Below, in pieces: positions 1 to 8,630 of a stretch of 64,000 nt of DNA. The notes beneath the pieces are model-generated. The model worked only from the letters and a program-made list of their open reading frames with translations. It was not told where the DNA came from and made no database searches. Positions within the stretch are counted from its first letter, which is position 1. Each line of letters starts with the position of its first letter. Location: positions 376,018 to 440,017 of the forward strand of contig NZ_JAFG01000005.1 in assembly GCF_000519305.1 (NCBI RefSeq), given 5' to 3'. The position numbers and the translations under genes are program-made. Source of the DNA: Mesorhizobium ciceri WSM4083. GTDB lineage: Bacteria > Pseudomonadota > Alphaproteobacteria > Rhizobiales > Rhizobiaceae.

Positions 1-3000
1 GCCGATATCGTCACCTCGACCTCCTCCATGCTCGAAGCCCGCGCCAGCGACTTCGCCGGACGCATGGAAGCCGCCCGTCACGTCGTGTCGCGCTCGTTCG
101 ACAGTGACATCCAGCGGCTCGCCGACGCCCGCGTCGGCATCGAGGAAGCTGTCGAGAACCACAGCAGGAAATTGTCCGAAAGCCGCGAGCGCATGGCCGC
201 GGCCATGGAGGCCGACCTGGCGAAGTTCGCCGAGGGCCGCGCCGGCATCGATGCGGCGGTGACCAACCAGGTGCAGAAGCTGGCCGAAGGCCGCAGCCTG
301 ATCTCGCGCGCTCTCGAAGAGGATCTGCGCAAGGTCAATGAATCGCGAGCGGCCATCGATGCGTCGCTCGGCAGCCATCTCGAAAGGCTGGAAGAAGGCC
401 GCAACAGGCTCTCCACTGCCCTGAACGAAGACTCTGGGAAACTAGTGCAAGCTCGTACGATCATTGATGAAATGGTCGCTGGTCATGTCGGTAAACTCGC
501 CGAGGGCCGCAACATTCTGTCGCGCGCCTTGGAAGCCGATCTCGGCAAACTGTCCGACAGCCGCGCCGACATTGACGGTCTGGTCGCCGGTCAGGTGGAA
601 AAGATCGCCGAAGGCCGCGCCGTGCTCGCCAAGGCGTTGGAAAACGACATCGTCGGCATCAAGAGCCTCATCGAAACCCATTCCGCCAAACTGGCGGAAG
701 ACCGCACGCAGCTTTCCCATTCGCTCGACAGCGATCTGTCCGGCATACGCGGCCTGATCGAAAGCCATTCGGGACGGTTGGCCGAGGACCGCAGCCTGCT
801 GTCGCAGACGCTCGAAGCCGACCTTGCCAAGCTGGCCGAGAGCCGCTCGAGCATCGACGGTCTGGTCGCCGGTCAGGTCGAGAAGCTGGCGGAAGGCCGC
901 GACATTCTCAAGCGCGCGCTGGAATCCGACCTGAACACGATCAAGGGCGTTATCTCAAGCCAGTCGGAAAAGCTGGCCGAGGATCGCGGGCAGCTTTCGC
1001 GGGTCCTGGAAACCGACCTGCACAATGTGAACAGCGTCATCGCCGATCACATGAACAAGCTTGTCCAAGACCGCTCCGCTCTGTCGAAGGCCCTTGAGGA
1101 CGACCTCGCCAAGCTGGCCGACAGCCGCTCCAGCATCGACGGGCTGGTTGCCGGTCAGGTCGAGAAGTTGTCCGAGGGCCGAGATATCCTGCGGCGCGCT
1201 CTGGAATCCGACCTTAATGCAATCAAGGGGACCATTGCCGACCAGTCGCAGAAACTGGTCGATGACCGGGCACAGTTCGCCCGGGCGCTCGAGGCCGATC
1301 TCGAAAGCGTCAACGGCCTGGTCAACAGCCATTCCGAAAGGCTTGTCCAGGATCGTTCAACGCTGTCGAAAGCGCTTGAGGCCGACCTCGAAAACGTCAG
1401 CGGTCTGATTAACAGCCATTCCGAACGGCTCGCCCAGGATCGTTCGACCCTGTCGCGGTCACTTGAAGCCGACCTCGAAAATGTCGGCGGCCTCGTCAGC
1501 AGCCACGCGGAAAGGCTTGTCCAGGAGCGCTCGACCCTGTCGAAGGCGCTCGAGGACGATCTCGCCAAGCTGGCCGAGAGCCGCTCCAGCATCGATGGCC
1601 TGGTCGCCGGCCAGGTCGAGAAGCTCGCCGAAGGCCGCGATGTTCTCAAGCGCGCGCTGGAAGCCGACCTTGCCAAGCTGGCCGAAAGCCGCTCCAGCAT
1701 CGACGGTCTGGTCGCCGGCCAGGTCGAGAAACTGGCCGAGGGCCGCGACATTCTCAAACGCGCCCTCGAAGCGGACCTGCAGAAGCTGACCGAAAGCCGC
1801 AGCGGTATCGACGACGTCATCGCCGGACATGTCGGCAAGCTGTCCGAAGGCCGCAATATGCTCACCCGCGCGCTGGAAGACGATCTCGGCAAGCTCGCCG
1901 AGACCCGCAAGGACGTCGACCGCTCGTTGTCGGGCCATATCGACCAGATCGCCGCCAGAAGCTCGGACATCTCTGCCGCGATTGCAGGAGATGTCGAAAA
2001 AATCGAGCAGGCGTTCAGCCGCCAGACGGGCATCATCGAGGAGCGCGCCGGCACCATGGAGCGCGCGCTCTCGACAGGCGTCGACAACGTCCGCGCCGTG
2101 CTCGAGAAGAGCGCCGTGTTTGTCGCCGGCGCCCTGCGCGAAAAGGTGCTGGAAGTCACCAGCACCCTGCACGAGCAGGCCGGTGCCGCTTTCAGCGACG
2201 CCGACCGCAAGATCGCCGAGCGCGCCGAGCAGACGTCCGCCGCCCTGCTGACGCGAGCCGAAGACATCGCCCGCACCTTCGAGGAGGCCGACCGTCGCCT
2301 GCACGCCCGTGCGGAAGATACGTCGAACGCCTTGCTTGCCCGTGCGGACGACACGTCCAGCTCGCTGCTGGCCCGCGTCCATGAAACCGCCGATCAGCTC
2401 GCAGCTCGCGCAAATCAGATCGCCGGTACCTTCGAAGCGGCAGACCAGAAGCTCGCCGCCCGCGCCCAGGAAACCGCCGATCAGCTGACCGCGCGGGTTC
2501 AGGACACCGCCGACCATCTGGCAGCTCGTGCAAGCGAGATCGCAGGCACGTTCGATGCCGCCGACCAAAAGCTGGTCGCCCGCGCCATCGAAACGGCCCA
2601 GTCGCTGGCCGCGCGCGCCGGCGACATCCTGCGCAACTTCGAAGGCGCCGACCAGCGGCTCGGCATGCGCATCGGCGAATCGGCCGAAGCGCTTGCCGCA
2701 CGCGCATCGGACCTTGGCCGCATCTTCGATGCCGCCGACCAGCAGCTCGTCTCGCGCATCGCCGAAGGTTCGGAAGCGCTGTCCAGCCGTGCCTCGGAAA
2801 TCGGCCGCATCTTCGATGATGCGGATCAGCGTCTGGTGTCACGCATCGCCAACAGCACCACCACGATCGGCGAGCATGCCGAGACAATCGTCGGTGCCTT
2901 TGCCGATACCGAGCAACGGGTTGCCGAACGCGCAAGGCGGACCGGCCAGGAAATGGCCGTGCATGCCCGCGAAATCGAGCAAGCGCTTGCCGGTGCGGAC

Positions 3001-4887
3001 GAGCGTTTCGCGTCGAGCGCCGCGGCCGCGGCAGCCCGTGTCGAAGAGCAGGTCTCAGGCGTCGAGAACCGCCTCGCCTTCACAGCCGAGACGATGGGCC
3101 AGAAGCTCAACGAGCAGGTGTCGAATGCCGAGGCGCAACTCGTCTCGCGCGCCAATGTGATCGCCGAGACCTTCACCGCGGTTGGCCAGCATATCGGCCA
3201 GAGCACCAACGATGCCGCCAAGACGATCGGCGCCAACACCCGCGAACTCAACACCATGCTTGCCGCACGTTCGGCCGAAATGTCGAAGATCCTCGATGAA
3301 ACCGCACGGCCCTTGGTCGAGCGTTTCGCCCAGGGCGGCTCGGAACTGCAAAAGAGCATGGAAGAGGTCACCGAACGCGCCACCGAGAAGCTGCGCAGCG
3401 AGAATGCCGCGCTTGTCGACGCGCTCGCCAGCCGCACCGCCGAAACCTTGTCGGCGGTCGAAGGCGCCCGCTCGTCGCTGTCCGACAGCGTCGCTGATCT
3501 CATCGGCCGCATGACCAAGTCCAGCTCGCAGCTCGGTCAGTTGATCGACCAGGCCGCGGTCAATCTTGGCCAGGTCGATGAACGCCTGAGCGGCAGCACG
3601 CAAAGCTTCGCCGCCACCACCGAGAAGGCCGCGCAGACCTTTGCCAGCTCGGCACGCCTGGTCGATTCGAACACGACAAGGCTGACGGAACTGTCGTCGT
3701 CCACCTTGCGCGAGGTGGCGTCGATCGCCACCAAGTTCGACGAGCACAGCCGCCTGCTCTCCAGTGCTTCGGACCTGTTGAGCTCGGCCCAGAGCAACCT
3801 TGAGCACACGCTCGAACGGCAGTCGTCGCTCGAGGATCTCGCCGTCGGCCTGGTCAAGAAGTCGGAAGATCTCGAAAGGGTCATGCGCTCGTTCGAAAAT
3901 CTCGTCGGCCAGACGCTGCAGAACGCCGAGGGCAAGACGATGGAGTCGGCCGACAAGATCCGCAACGCCATCACCGACGTCGTCGACTCGGCGACCAAGC
4001 GCTTCGCCGATGCGACCGAGGAGATGCGGCGCACCGCGGGCTCGATCAAGAGCGAACTCGACCTGACCCGCGCCGAGCTCAAGAAGGGCGTCATCGAGAT
4101 GCCGGAAGAGGCAAAGGAATCGACCTCGGCCATCCGCCGCGCCGTTTCCGAGCAGATCAACGCCCTCAAGGAGCTTTCGGACATCGTGGCCAAGTCCGGC
4201 CGCGGCGGCGGCGATGGGTCAGAGCCACGCAATCTGCGGCCAGCGCCGCAAGCGCCGGCCGCACGCGCTGCCGAGCCGCCGCGTCGCGCACCGGCTCCGC
4301 AGCCGGAGCTGCGCACGCCTCAGGCGCCCTTGGGCGGCCCTGCATTGCGCGGCACGCTCGACCTTGAGCGTCCTGCCGAGGCGGCACCGCGTCCGCGCGG
4401 CGATGCCAGCGCTCGCACGCCTCAGGGCGGATGGGTGCGCGATCTGCTGACCGCGGCATCCAACGATGAGGACCTCAGGTCGGCAGCTCCCACGGCCCCC
4501 GCGGAAGCGCAGCGCGCTACCCCTGCCCAGCGCTCGCCTTTGCATGTCGTGGAATCGCTGAACTCGCTCTCCGTCGACATCGCGCGGGCCATCGACCACG
4601 ATGCTTCGATCGAGCTGTGGAACCGCTACCGGCGTGGCGAGCGTGACGTGTTCACAAGGCGGCTCTACACGCTTAAAGGACAGCAGACGTTCGACGAGAT
4701 CCGTCGCAAGTATCAGGCCGAGGCCGAGTTCCGCGCCGCTGTCGACCGCTACTGCGACGATTTCGAGAAGCTGCTCAAGGATGTCTCGCGAAACGACCGC
4801 GACAACATCATGGCGCAGACCTACCTGACCTCGGACACCGGCAAGGTCTACACCATGCTGGCCCACGCCAGCGGCCGCCTGCACTAA
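1..4887 (+). CDS. Giant repetitive coiled-coil protein, probable growth pole ring protein (GPR/RgsE-like), 5' end missing
   Basis: The reading frame is open from base 1, so the N-terminus lies outside the window; about 1628 residues are present. The sequence is almost wholly alpha-helical. Window nt 130-1960 encode tandem 18-residue units of the type KLAEGRDILKRALEADLA, and nt 2500-2880 encode 29-residue units containing RASEIGRIFDDADQRL. A long helical region, a Pro/Ala-rich linker (nt 4200-4540) and a compact C-terminal domain (nt 4550-4884, RRGERDVFTRRLYTLKGQ) follow. Rhizobiales carry one such apolipoprotein-like giant protein: GPR of Agrobacterium, RgsE of Sinorhizobium. It forms a ring at the growing pole and is needed for polar growth. 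Identity here is inferred from architecture and size, not from alignment. An unrelated helical rod protein is the alternative. Confidence 0.72.
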   Translation, partial: ADIVTSTSSMLEARASDFAGRMEAARHVVSRSFDSDIQRLADARVGIEEAVENHSRKLSESRERMAAAMEADLAKFAEGRAGIDAAVTNQVQKLAEGRSLISRALEEDLRKVNESRAAIDASLGSHLERLEEGRNRLSTALNEDSGKLVQARTIIDEMVAGHVGKLAEGRNILSRALEADLGKLSDSRADIDGLVAGQVEKIAEGRAVLAKALENDIVGIKSLIETHSAKLAEDRTQLSHSLDSDLSGIRGLIESHSGRLAEDRSLLSQTLEADLAKLAESRSSIDGLVAGQVEKLAEGRDILKRALESDLNTIKGVISSQSEKLAEDRGQLSRVLETDLHNVNSVIADHMNKLVQDRSALSKALEDDLAKLADSRSSIDGLVAGQVEKLSEGRDILRRALESDLNAIKGTIADQSQKLVDDRAQFARALEADLESVNGLVNSHSERLVQDRSTLSKALEADLENVSGLINSHSERLAQDRSTLSRSLEADLENVGGLVSSHAERLVQERSTLSKALEDDLAKLAESRSSIDGLVAGQVEKLAEGRDVLKRALEADLAKLAESRSSIDGLVAGQVEKLAEGRDILKRALEADLQKLTESRSGIDDVIAGHVGKLSEGRNMLTRALEDDLGKLAETRKDVDRSLSGHIDQIAARSSDISAAIAGDVEKIEQAFSRQTGIIEERAGTMERALSTGVDNVRAVLEKSAVFVAGALREKVLEVTSTLHEQAGAAFSDADRKIAERAEQTSAALLTRAEDIARTFEEADRRLHARAEDTSNALLARADDTSSSLLARVHETADQLAARANQIAGTFEAADQKLAARAQETADQLTARVQDTADHLAARASEIAGTFDAADQKLVARAIETAQSLAARAGDILRNFEGADQRLGMRIGESAEALAARASDLGRIFDAADQQLVSRIAEGSEALSSRASEIGRIFDDADQRLVSRIANSTTTIGEHAETIVGAFADTEQRVAERARRTGQEMAVHAREIEQALAGADERFASSAAAAAARVEEQVSGVENRLAFTAETMGQKLNEQVSNAEAQLVSRANVIAETFTAVGQHIGQSTNDAAKTIGANTRELNTMLAARSAEMSKILDETARPLVERFAQGGSELQKSMEEVTERATEKLRSENAALVDALASRTAETLSAVEGARSSLSDSVADLIGRMTKSSSQLGQLIDQAAVNLGQVDERLSGSTQSFAATTEKAAQTFASSARLVDSNTTRLTELSSSTLREVASIATKFDEHSRLLSSASDLLSSAQSNLEHTLERQSSLEDLAVGLVKKSEDLERVMRSFENLVGQTLQNAEGKTMESADKIRNAITDVVDSATKRFADATEEMRRTAGSIKSELDLTRAELKKGVIEMPEEAKESTSAIRRAVSEQINALKELSDIVAKSGRGGGDGSEPRNLRPAPQAPAARAAEPPRRAPAPQPELRTPQAPLGGPALRGTLDLERPAEAAPRPRGDASARTPQGGWVRDLLTAASNDEDLRSAAPTAPAEAQRATPAQRSPLHVVESLNSLSVDIARAIDHDASIELWNRYRRGERDVFTRRLYTLKGQQTFDEIRRKYQAEAEFRAAVDRYCDDFEKLLKDVSRNDRDNIMAQTYLTSDTGKVYTMLAHASGRLH

Positions 4888-4900
4888 AACAGGAATTGAA

Positions 4901-4924
4901 CAGGCGGGGCCATGGTCCCGCCTG
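4901..4924 (+). terminator. Hairpin downstream of the giant coiled-coil gene
   Basis: Fourteen bases after the stop codon, CAGGCGGGGCC pairs with GGTCCCGCCTG around a very short centre (one G-T pair). No T-run follows, so it may be a weak or Rho-assisted terminator or an mRNA 3' end stabiliser. Confidence 0.45.
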
Positions 4925-5064
4925 TGCCTGCTCTAACCTCCGGCACGCGCTGAACCTGCCCGCAACAGGTCTTGCGAGACTATCGATGCCTTCGGAATCC
5001 GCCCTAAGTCGATCCCTAAAATCCACCGACAGCACCGCTGCCCTGACGCTCGAAGGGTGTGATC

Positions 5065-5679
5065 GTGAAGACGGCAATCATATTCGACTGCGAGTTTCTT
5101 TGCCTTGAGGGCTCGCAACGGCGATTCTGGTGCGCGGCCCACGATCCCGACCCGGTGATCGCACAGATCGGCGCGGTCAGGCTTGGACTTGAAGGCGACT
5201 TCCCTCTGCTCGGCACACACAAGGCTTATATCAGACCGGTCGACCGGTTTGGTCATAGATACACCCTCGACCCGTTCTTCACCAAACTGACCGGCATTTC
5301 AGAGGAAGATCTGGAGACCGAAGGGGTGGCGCTAGAGAATGCGCTCGCCGACGTCGATCGTTTTTCCGGAGGGTCGCGATTCTGGTCCTGGGGCAAGGAC
5401 GAATTGAACATGATCGCCATCAGCTGCTATGTCGCGGGCATTCAGCCTCCGATACCGGCCACCCGGTTTGACAACGCCGTCAAGCTGCTGATCGCGGCCG
5501 GAATGCCGATCGAGGATCTGGCGAGAACGCCGAGCAACAAGCTTGCGGACTACTACGGCGTCGAGCACCCGCCATTGCAGGGGCACGACGCGCTCGATGA
5601 CGCGCTGTCCGTGACCTATACCCTGCAGCACCTGATGAAGACCGGAAAGCTCCGCCCGGAAATCTTCGACCGCTTGTAG
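5065..5679 (+). CDS. DEDDh-family 3'-5' exonuclease-like protein
   Basis: A 204-residue protein with an exonuclease fold of the RNase T / DNA polymerase III epsilon type. It begins with IIFDCEFL (the D-x-E metal-binding pair at residues 8 and 10). Near the C-terminus it has GHDALDDAL, which fits the HxAxxD motif of DEDDh enzymes. Such proteins remove nucleotides from the 3' ends of RNA or DNA; the substrate cannot be told from sequence. GTG codons at 5059 and 5065 are both possible starts. The AAGGG at 5053-5057 is spaced correctly (7 nt) only for 5065, so that start was chosen. It stands alone, 177 bp after the coiled-coil gene and convergent with the lipoprotein gene. Confidence 0.75.
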   Translation: MKTAIIFDCEFLCLEGSQRRFWCAAHDPDPVIAQIGAVRLGLEGDFPLLGTHKAYIRPVDRFGHRYTLDPFFTKLTGISEEDLETEGVALENALADVDRFSGGSRFWSWGKDELNMIAISCYVAGIQPPIPATRFDNAVKLLIAAGMPIEDLARTPSNKLADYYGVEHPPLQGHDALDDALSVTYTLQHLMKTGKLRPEIFDRL

Positions 5680-5731
5680 GTAGAGAAGCCTGGAGGGATG
5701 AAGCTTTGTGGGATTCCGGTGCGCCCCGCGC

Positions 5732-6340
5732 TCAGATCACCGAATCCGTCCAGCGCACGATCTGCCCGGCGGCGTCGCCGAACGCCTTGTCGAGCGCGCT
5801 GACATAGGCAGGGTTGCCGCTGCCCGAGACGGGTGCGGCTGCGGTGAAGCTCTTGGAAGCACGGACCTCGCCGTTGCGATCGTTCAGGATCCGCACGAAC
5901 AGGTCGACCTCGGCATGTTCGCCGCCGTCGACGCGCACCTCGAACGAGCGGATCTCGACGATCACCTGGTAATCGATCGCCAGACCCTCGCCCGGCTTGC
6001 CGACGCCGGCGAAGCTGCCTGAACGCTGGAAGGTCTCGGCCAGCCGCGCCTGCACGATCAGCGGCAGCCGGTCGGCCCATTGCGCGCCCTTGAGATACTG
6101 GATCGAGCGATCCGACGGCTTGATGACGATGTTCTGGCTGTCCAGCGCCTTGAGCGCCGACGGCTGCGCGATCAGGATCTGCTTGCGGCTGTGGCCATGC
6201 GCGTCGACCGAAGGCGCCGACAGCTCGAACGTATCGAGCGGCGCGGGCTTGCCACCCAACACCGCGCAGCCGGCCAGCGTCAAGGCAAGCAGTGCCGCAG
6301 CCGATGTCAACCCGCCCGTTTTCACCCACACAGACTTCAC
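5732..6340 (-). CDS. ABC-type transport auxiliary lipoprotein (PqiC/MlaC-substitute type)
   Basis: A 202-residue lipoprotein. The N-terminus is a signal peptide ending in the lipobox LAGC, with the acylated cysteine at residue 25. The rest fits the ABC_trans_aux family (PqiC-like) that accompanies MCE transporters. The longest frame starts at 6466 but would overlap the upstream mlaD-like gene. The GTG at 6340, preceded by GGGGAT, gives a proper signal peptide and was chosen. It is the last gene of the Mla-like operon, 79 bp after mlaD. It probably sits in the outer or inner membrane and receives or hands over lipid from the MCE protein. Confidence 0.75.
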   Translation of the reverse strand: MKSVWVKTGGLTSAAALLALTLAGCAVLGGKPAPLDTFELSAPSVDAHGHSRKQILIAQPSALKALDSQNIVIKPSDRSIQYLKGAQWADRLPLIVQARLAETFQRSGSFAGVGKPGEGLAIDYQVIVEIRSFEVRVDGGEHAEVDLFVRILNDRNGEVRASKSFTAAAPVSGSGNPAYVSALDKAFGDAAGQIVRWTDSVI

Positions 6341-6419
6341 GCGCGATCCCCGTTGTCCCCGGATCGTAAGATCGACCCGCTTTCGCGGTTCATGTTTCTG
6401 GGGCGCGCCGACGCCGAAG

Positions 6420-7793
6420 TCAACGCCGCGCCCTACCATCGAACTGCCGAACCTCGCCGTCGCCACCCGAAAGGATGCGCTGCGGATTGCGGCTGAGATC
6501 GGTCACCGCCTCCTCGATGCGGCTGATCGAACGACGGCTGTCCTGCACCAGCGCTTCGACATTCGAAAGCCCCTGGCCCGAGAATCGCGCCAGATTGTCG
6601 GTGATGACGCCAAGGCGCGAATTCAGAGTGTCGGCCACCTGCTTGAACGACTTCAGCGTGTTCCTGGCATCGGCCATCAAGCCGTCGGCCTGCCCCGACC
6701 CGAGCAAGGTATCGACCTTGGCAAGAATGCCATCGACCCGCACCGAGGCATCGTTGAGCCGTTGCGCGAGCTGCTTTGCGTCCTTGATCGTCTGGTCGAT
6801 GTCGTCGGCCCGGTTGGCGAACTTGTGGGTCACCTCCGCGATGTCGGCGGCGGCCTTGTCGGCGCTCTCGCTGGCCTTTTGGATGTTGGCGAGCGCCGAG
6901 CGCACTTGTGCGGGATCGATACCGTCGAGCACGTTGTCGACCTTGGCCAGCGTGCCTTGCGTCCGTTTGGTGAAATCGTTGACCGACCCAACGGCTGTAT
7001 CGACGTTCTTGATCACGCCGTCGAGTTGCTTCGACGTCTCCTTGAGGTTACCGGTAACCGCGTCGACATTGGCGACGATGCTCTTGATCTTGTCCTTGTC
7101 GACGGCGTTGAGAAGGCCTTCGGCCGCCTTCAGCGTGCCATCGAGTTTGCCGGAAACGCCTTTCAGCTCATCGGCCAGCGTGCTGGCGGCGGATAGGAAC
7201 TTGTCGATGCCGTCCGAATTCTTGGCCAGCGCATCCGAGAAGGTCTGGACATTCTGCACGGTCTGCGTCAGCGGCCCGCGAACGTCCTTGGTGAAGCCTT
7301 CGAGCTCCGTCAGCACCTTGTCGGCGCGAGTGAAGATATTCTGCGCCGTCTGCAAGAGGTTGGTCACCGCCGACGGGTTGGCGACGATCTCGGCGACCTT
7401 GCCTTCCTTTTCCGCCTGGTCGAGGAGTTTTACTTCCTTGGGGTCGGCGCCCTTGAGCTCGATGTTGGCCTGCCCGGTCAGGCCGGCAAGCCCGATATCG
7501 GCTTGCGTCGATTTGGTGATCGGCGTCATGCGGTCGATCTCGGTATCGGCGATGGCAACCGTCGGATTGTCGACATCGATATAGACGCGCTTGACGTCGC
7601 CGACCTTGACGCCGTTGAACAGCACGAAACTGCCGCGGCCAAGCCCGGACGCCGAGCCCGGAATGCGCACGCGCAGCAACGTCGTCTCGCCCTTGTCGCC
7701 GATCGCCGCCGTCCAGTAGACGAAGGCAAACGCCGCCAGGATCGCGGCCAGCGTAAAGATGCCGACAATGACGTAGTTGGCTCTGGTTTCCAT
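6420..7793 (-). CDS. mlaD: MlaD-family (MCE domain) lipid transport protein
   Basis: A 457-residue protein with one N-terminal membrane segment (about residues 7-27). An MCE domain follows (about 40-120, including LFNGVKVGDVKRVYIDVDN and GLAGLTGQANIEL), then a long helical region (about 150-430) with repeated NVD/NIxK patterns. MCE proteins form hexameric rings in the periplasm that pass phospholipids between membranes. E. coli MlaD is only about 180 residues; the long helical tail resembles PqiB/YebT or Rhizobiales MCE proteins and may form a needle or channel. It lies 14 bp downstream of mlaF in a four-gene operon. Confidence 0.85.
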   Translation of the reverse strand: METRANYVIVGIFTLAAILAAFAFVYWTAAIGDKGETTLLRVRIPGSASGLGRGSFVLFNGVKVGDVKRVYIDVDNPTVAIADTEIDRMTPITKSTQADIGLAGLTGQANIELKGADPKEVKLLDQAEKEGKVAEIVANPSAVTNLLQTAQNIFTRADKVLTELEGFTKDVRGPLTQTVQNVQTFSDALAKNSDGIDKFLSAASTLADELKGVSGKLDGTLKAAEGLLNAVDKDKIKSIVANVDAVTGNLKETSKQLDGVIKNVDTAVGSVNDFTKRTQGTLAKVDNVLDGIDPAQVRSALANIQKASESADKAAADIAEVTHKFANRADDIDQTIKDAKQLAQRLNDASVRVDGILAKVDTLLGSGQADGLMADARNTLKSFKQVADTLNSRLGVITDNLARFSGQGLSNVEALVQDSRRSISRIEEAVTDLSRNPQRILSGGDGEVRQFDGRARR

Positions 7794-7807
7794 TGTCCCA
7801 CTTATGG

Positions 7808-8629
7808 CTATGCGCGCGCCGCAAGATCAAGTTGCCGGGCGCGTTTTCCGCGGAAATAGGACTTTACCCACGGTTCCTCGCTCTTCAGCATGTCGTCGAT
7901 GGTGCCTTCGACCAGCACTTTCTTCTTACCGAGCACGGCCACCCGGTCGCAAGCGGTGAACAGCGTGTCGAGATCATGCGTCACCATGTAGACGGTCAGG
8001 TCCATCGTGTCGCGCAGCTTGACCACCAGCTCGTCGAACTCCGCCGCGCTGATCGGATCGAGGCCCGATGTCGGCTCGTCGAGGAAGACGATGTCGGGAT
8101 CAAGCGCCAGCGCGCGGGCCAGCGCGGCGCGCTTGATCATGCCGCCGGACAGCTCGGACGGGAATTTCTGCGCCGCATCGGGCGGCAGCCCGACCAGCTC
8201 GATCTTGAGCATCGCCAGTTCGTCCATCAGCTTTCTCGGCAGGTCGAGATATTCGCGCATCGGCACCTGGACGTTTTCCAGCACCGTCAGCGCCGAGAAC
8301 AGCGCGCCGTGCTGAAACAGCACGCCAAGCCGCATGTCGATGCGCAGACGCTCGGCATCATCAGCTTTCTCGATATCGACGCCGAACAGCTTGATCGTGC
8401 CCGACTGCTTGCGCGTCAGGCCGAGAATGGTGCGCAGCAGAACGGATTTGCCAGCACCCGAGGCGCCGACAAATCCAAGGATTTCGCCGCGCCTTATGTC
8501 GAGCGACAGTCCGTCGAGGATGAGCTTGTCAGCAAAGGAAACGCTGATGTCGTGCGCGGAAAGCACGATGTCGCCCTCGCCCGCGTCATCAGCCAATGCA
8601 CCTGCCCTTGTCCTGTTTCGCAGATTCAT
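7808..8629 (-). CDS. mlaF: Mla-type ABC transporter ATP-binding protein
   Basis: A 273-residue ATPase that drives the MCE lipid transporter. Visible motifs are Walker A GASGAGKS (residues 55-62), the signature region LSGGMIKRAALARAL, Walker B DIVFLDEPTSGLDP, and the H-loop VTHDLD. The LSGGM form of the signature, instead of LSGGQ, is characteristic of MlaF-like proteins. The start lies one base after the stop of the permease gene, so the two are almost certainly translationally coupled. Confidence 0.9.
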   Translation of the reverse strand: MNLRNRTRAGALADDAGEGDIVLSAHDISVSFADKLILDGLSLDIRRGEILGFVGASGAGKSVLLRTILGLTRKQSGTIKLFGVDIEKADDAERLRIDMRLGVLFQHGALFSALTVLENVQVPMREYLDLPRKLMDELAMLKIELVGLPPDAAQKFPSELSGGMIKRAALARALALDPDIVFLDEPTSGLDPISAAEFDELVVKLRDTMDLTVYMVTHDLDTLFTACDRVAVLGKKKVLVEGTIDDMLKSEEPWVKSYFRGKRARQLDLAARA

Positions 8630-8630
8630 A

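Noticed and set aside
1..1960. Repeats in the first 2 kb as a CRISPR or satellite array
   Set aside because: The repeats keep one reading frame with synonymous variation and encode regular helices; they are coding repeats.
1155..2568. Long minus-strand frames (399 and 369 codons) opposite the coiled-coil gene
   Set aside because: Repetitive antisense reading of a repeat gene; no independent start signal.
6475..7584. 369-codon plus-strand frame across mlaD
   Set aside because: Ser/Leu/Ala-rich shadow of mlaD; the MCE protein on the minus strand has a clear membrane helix and domain.
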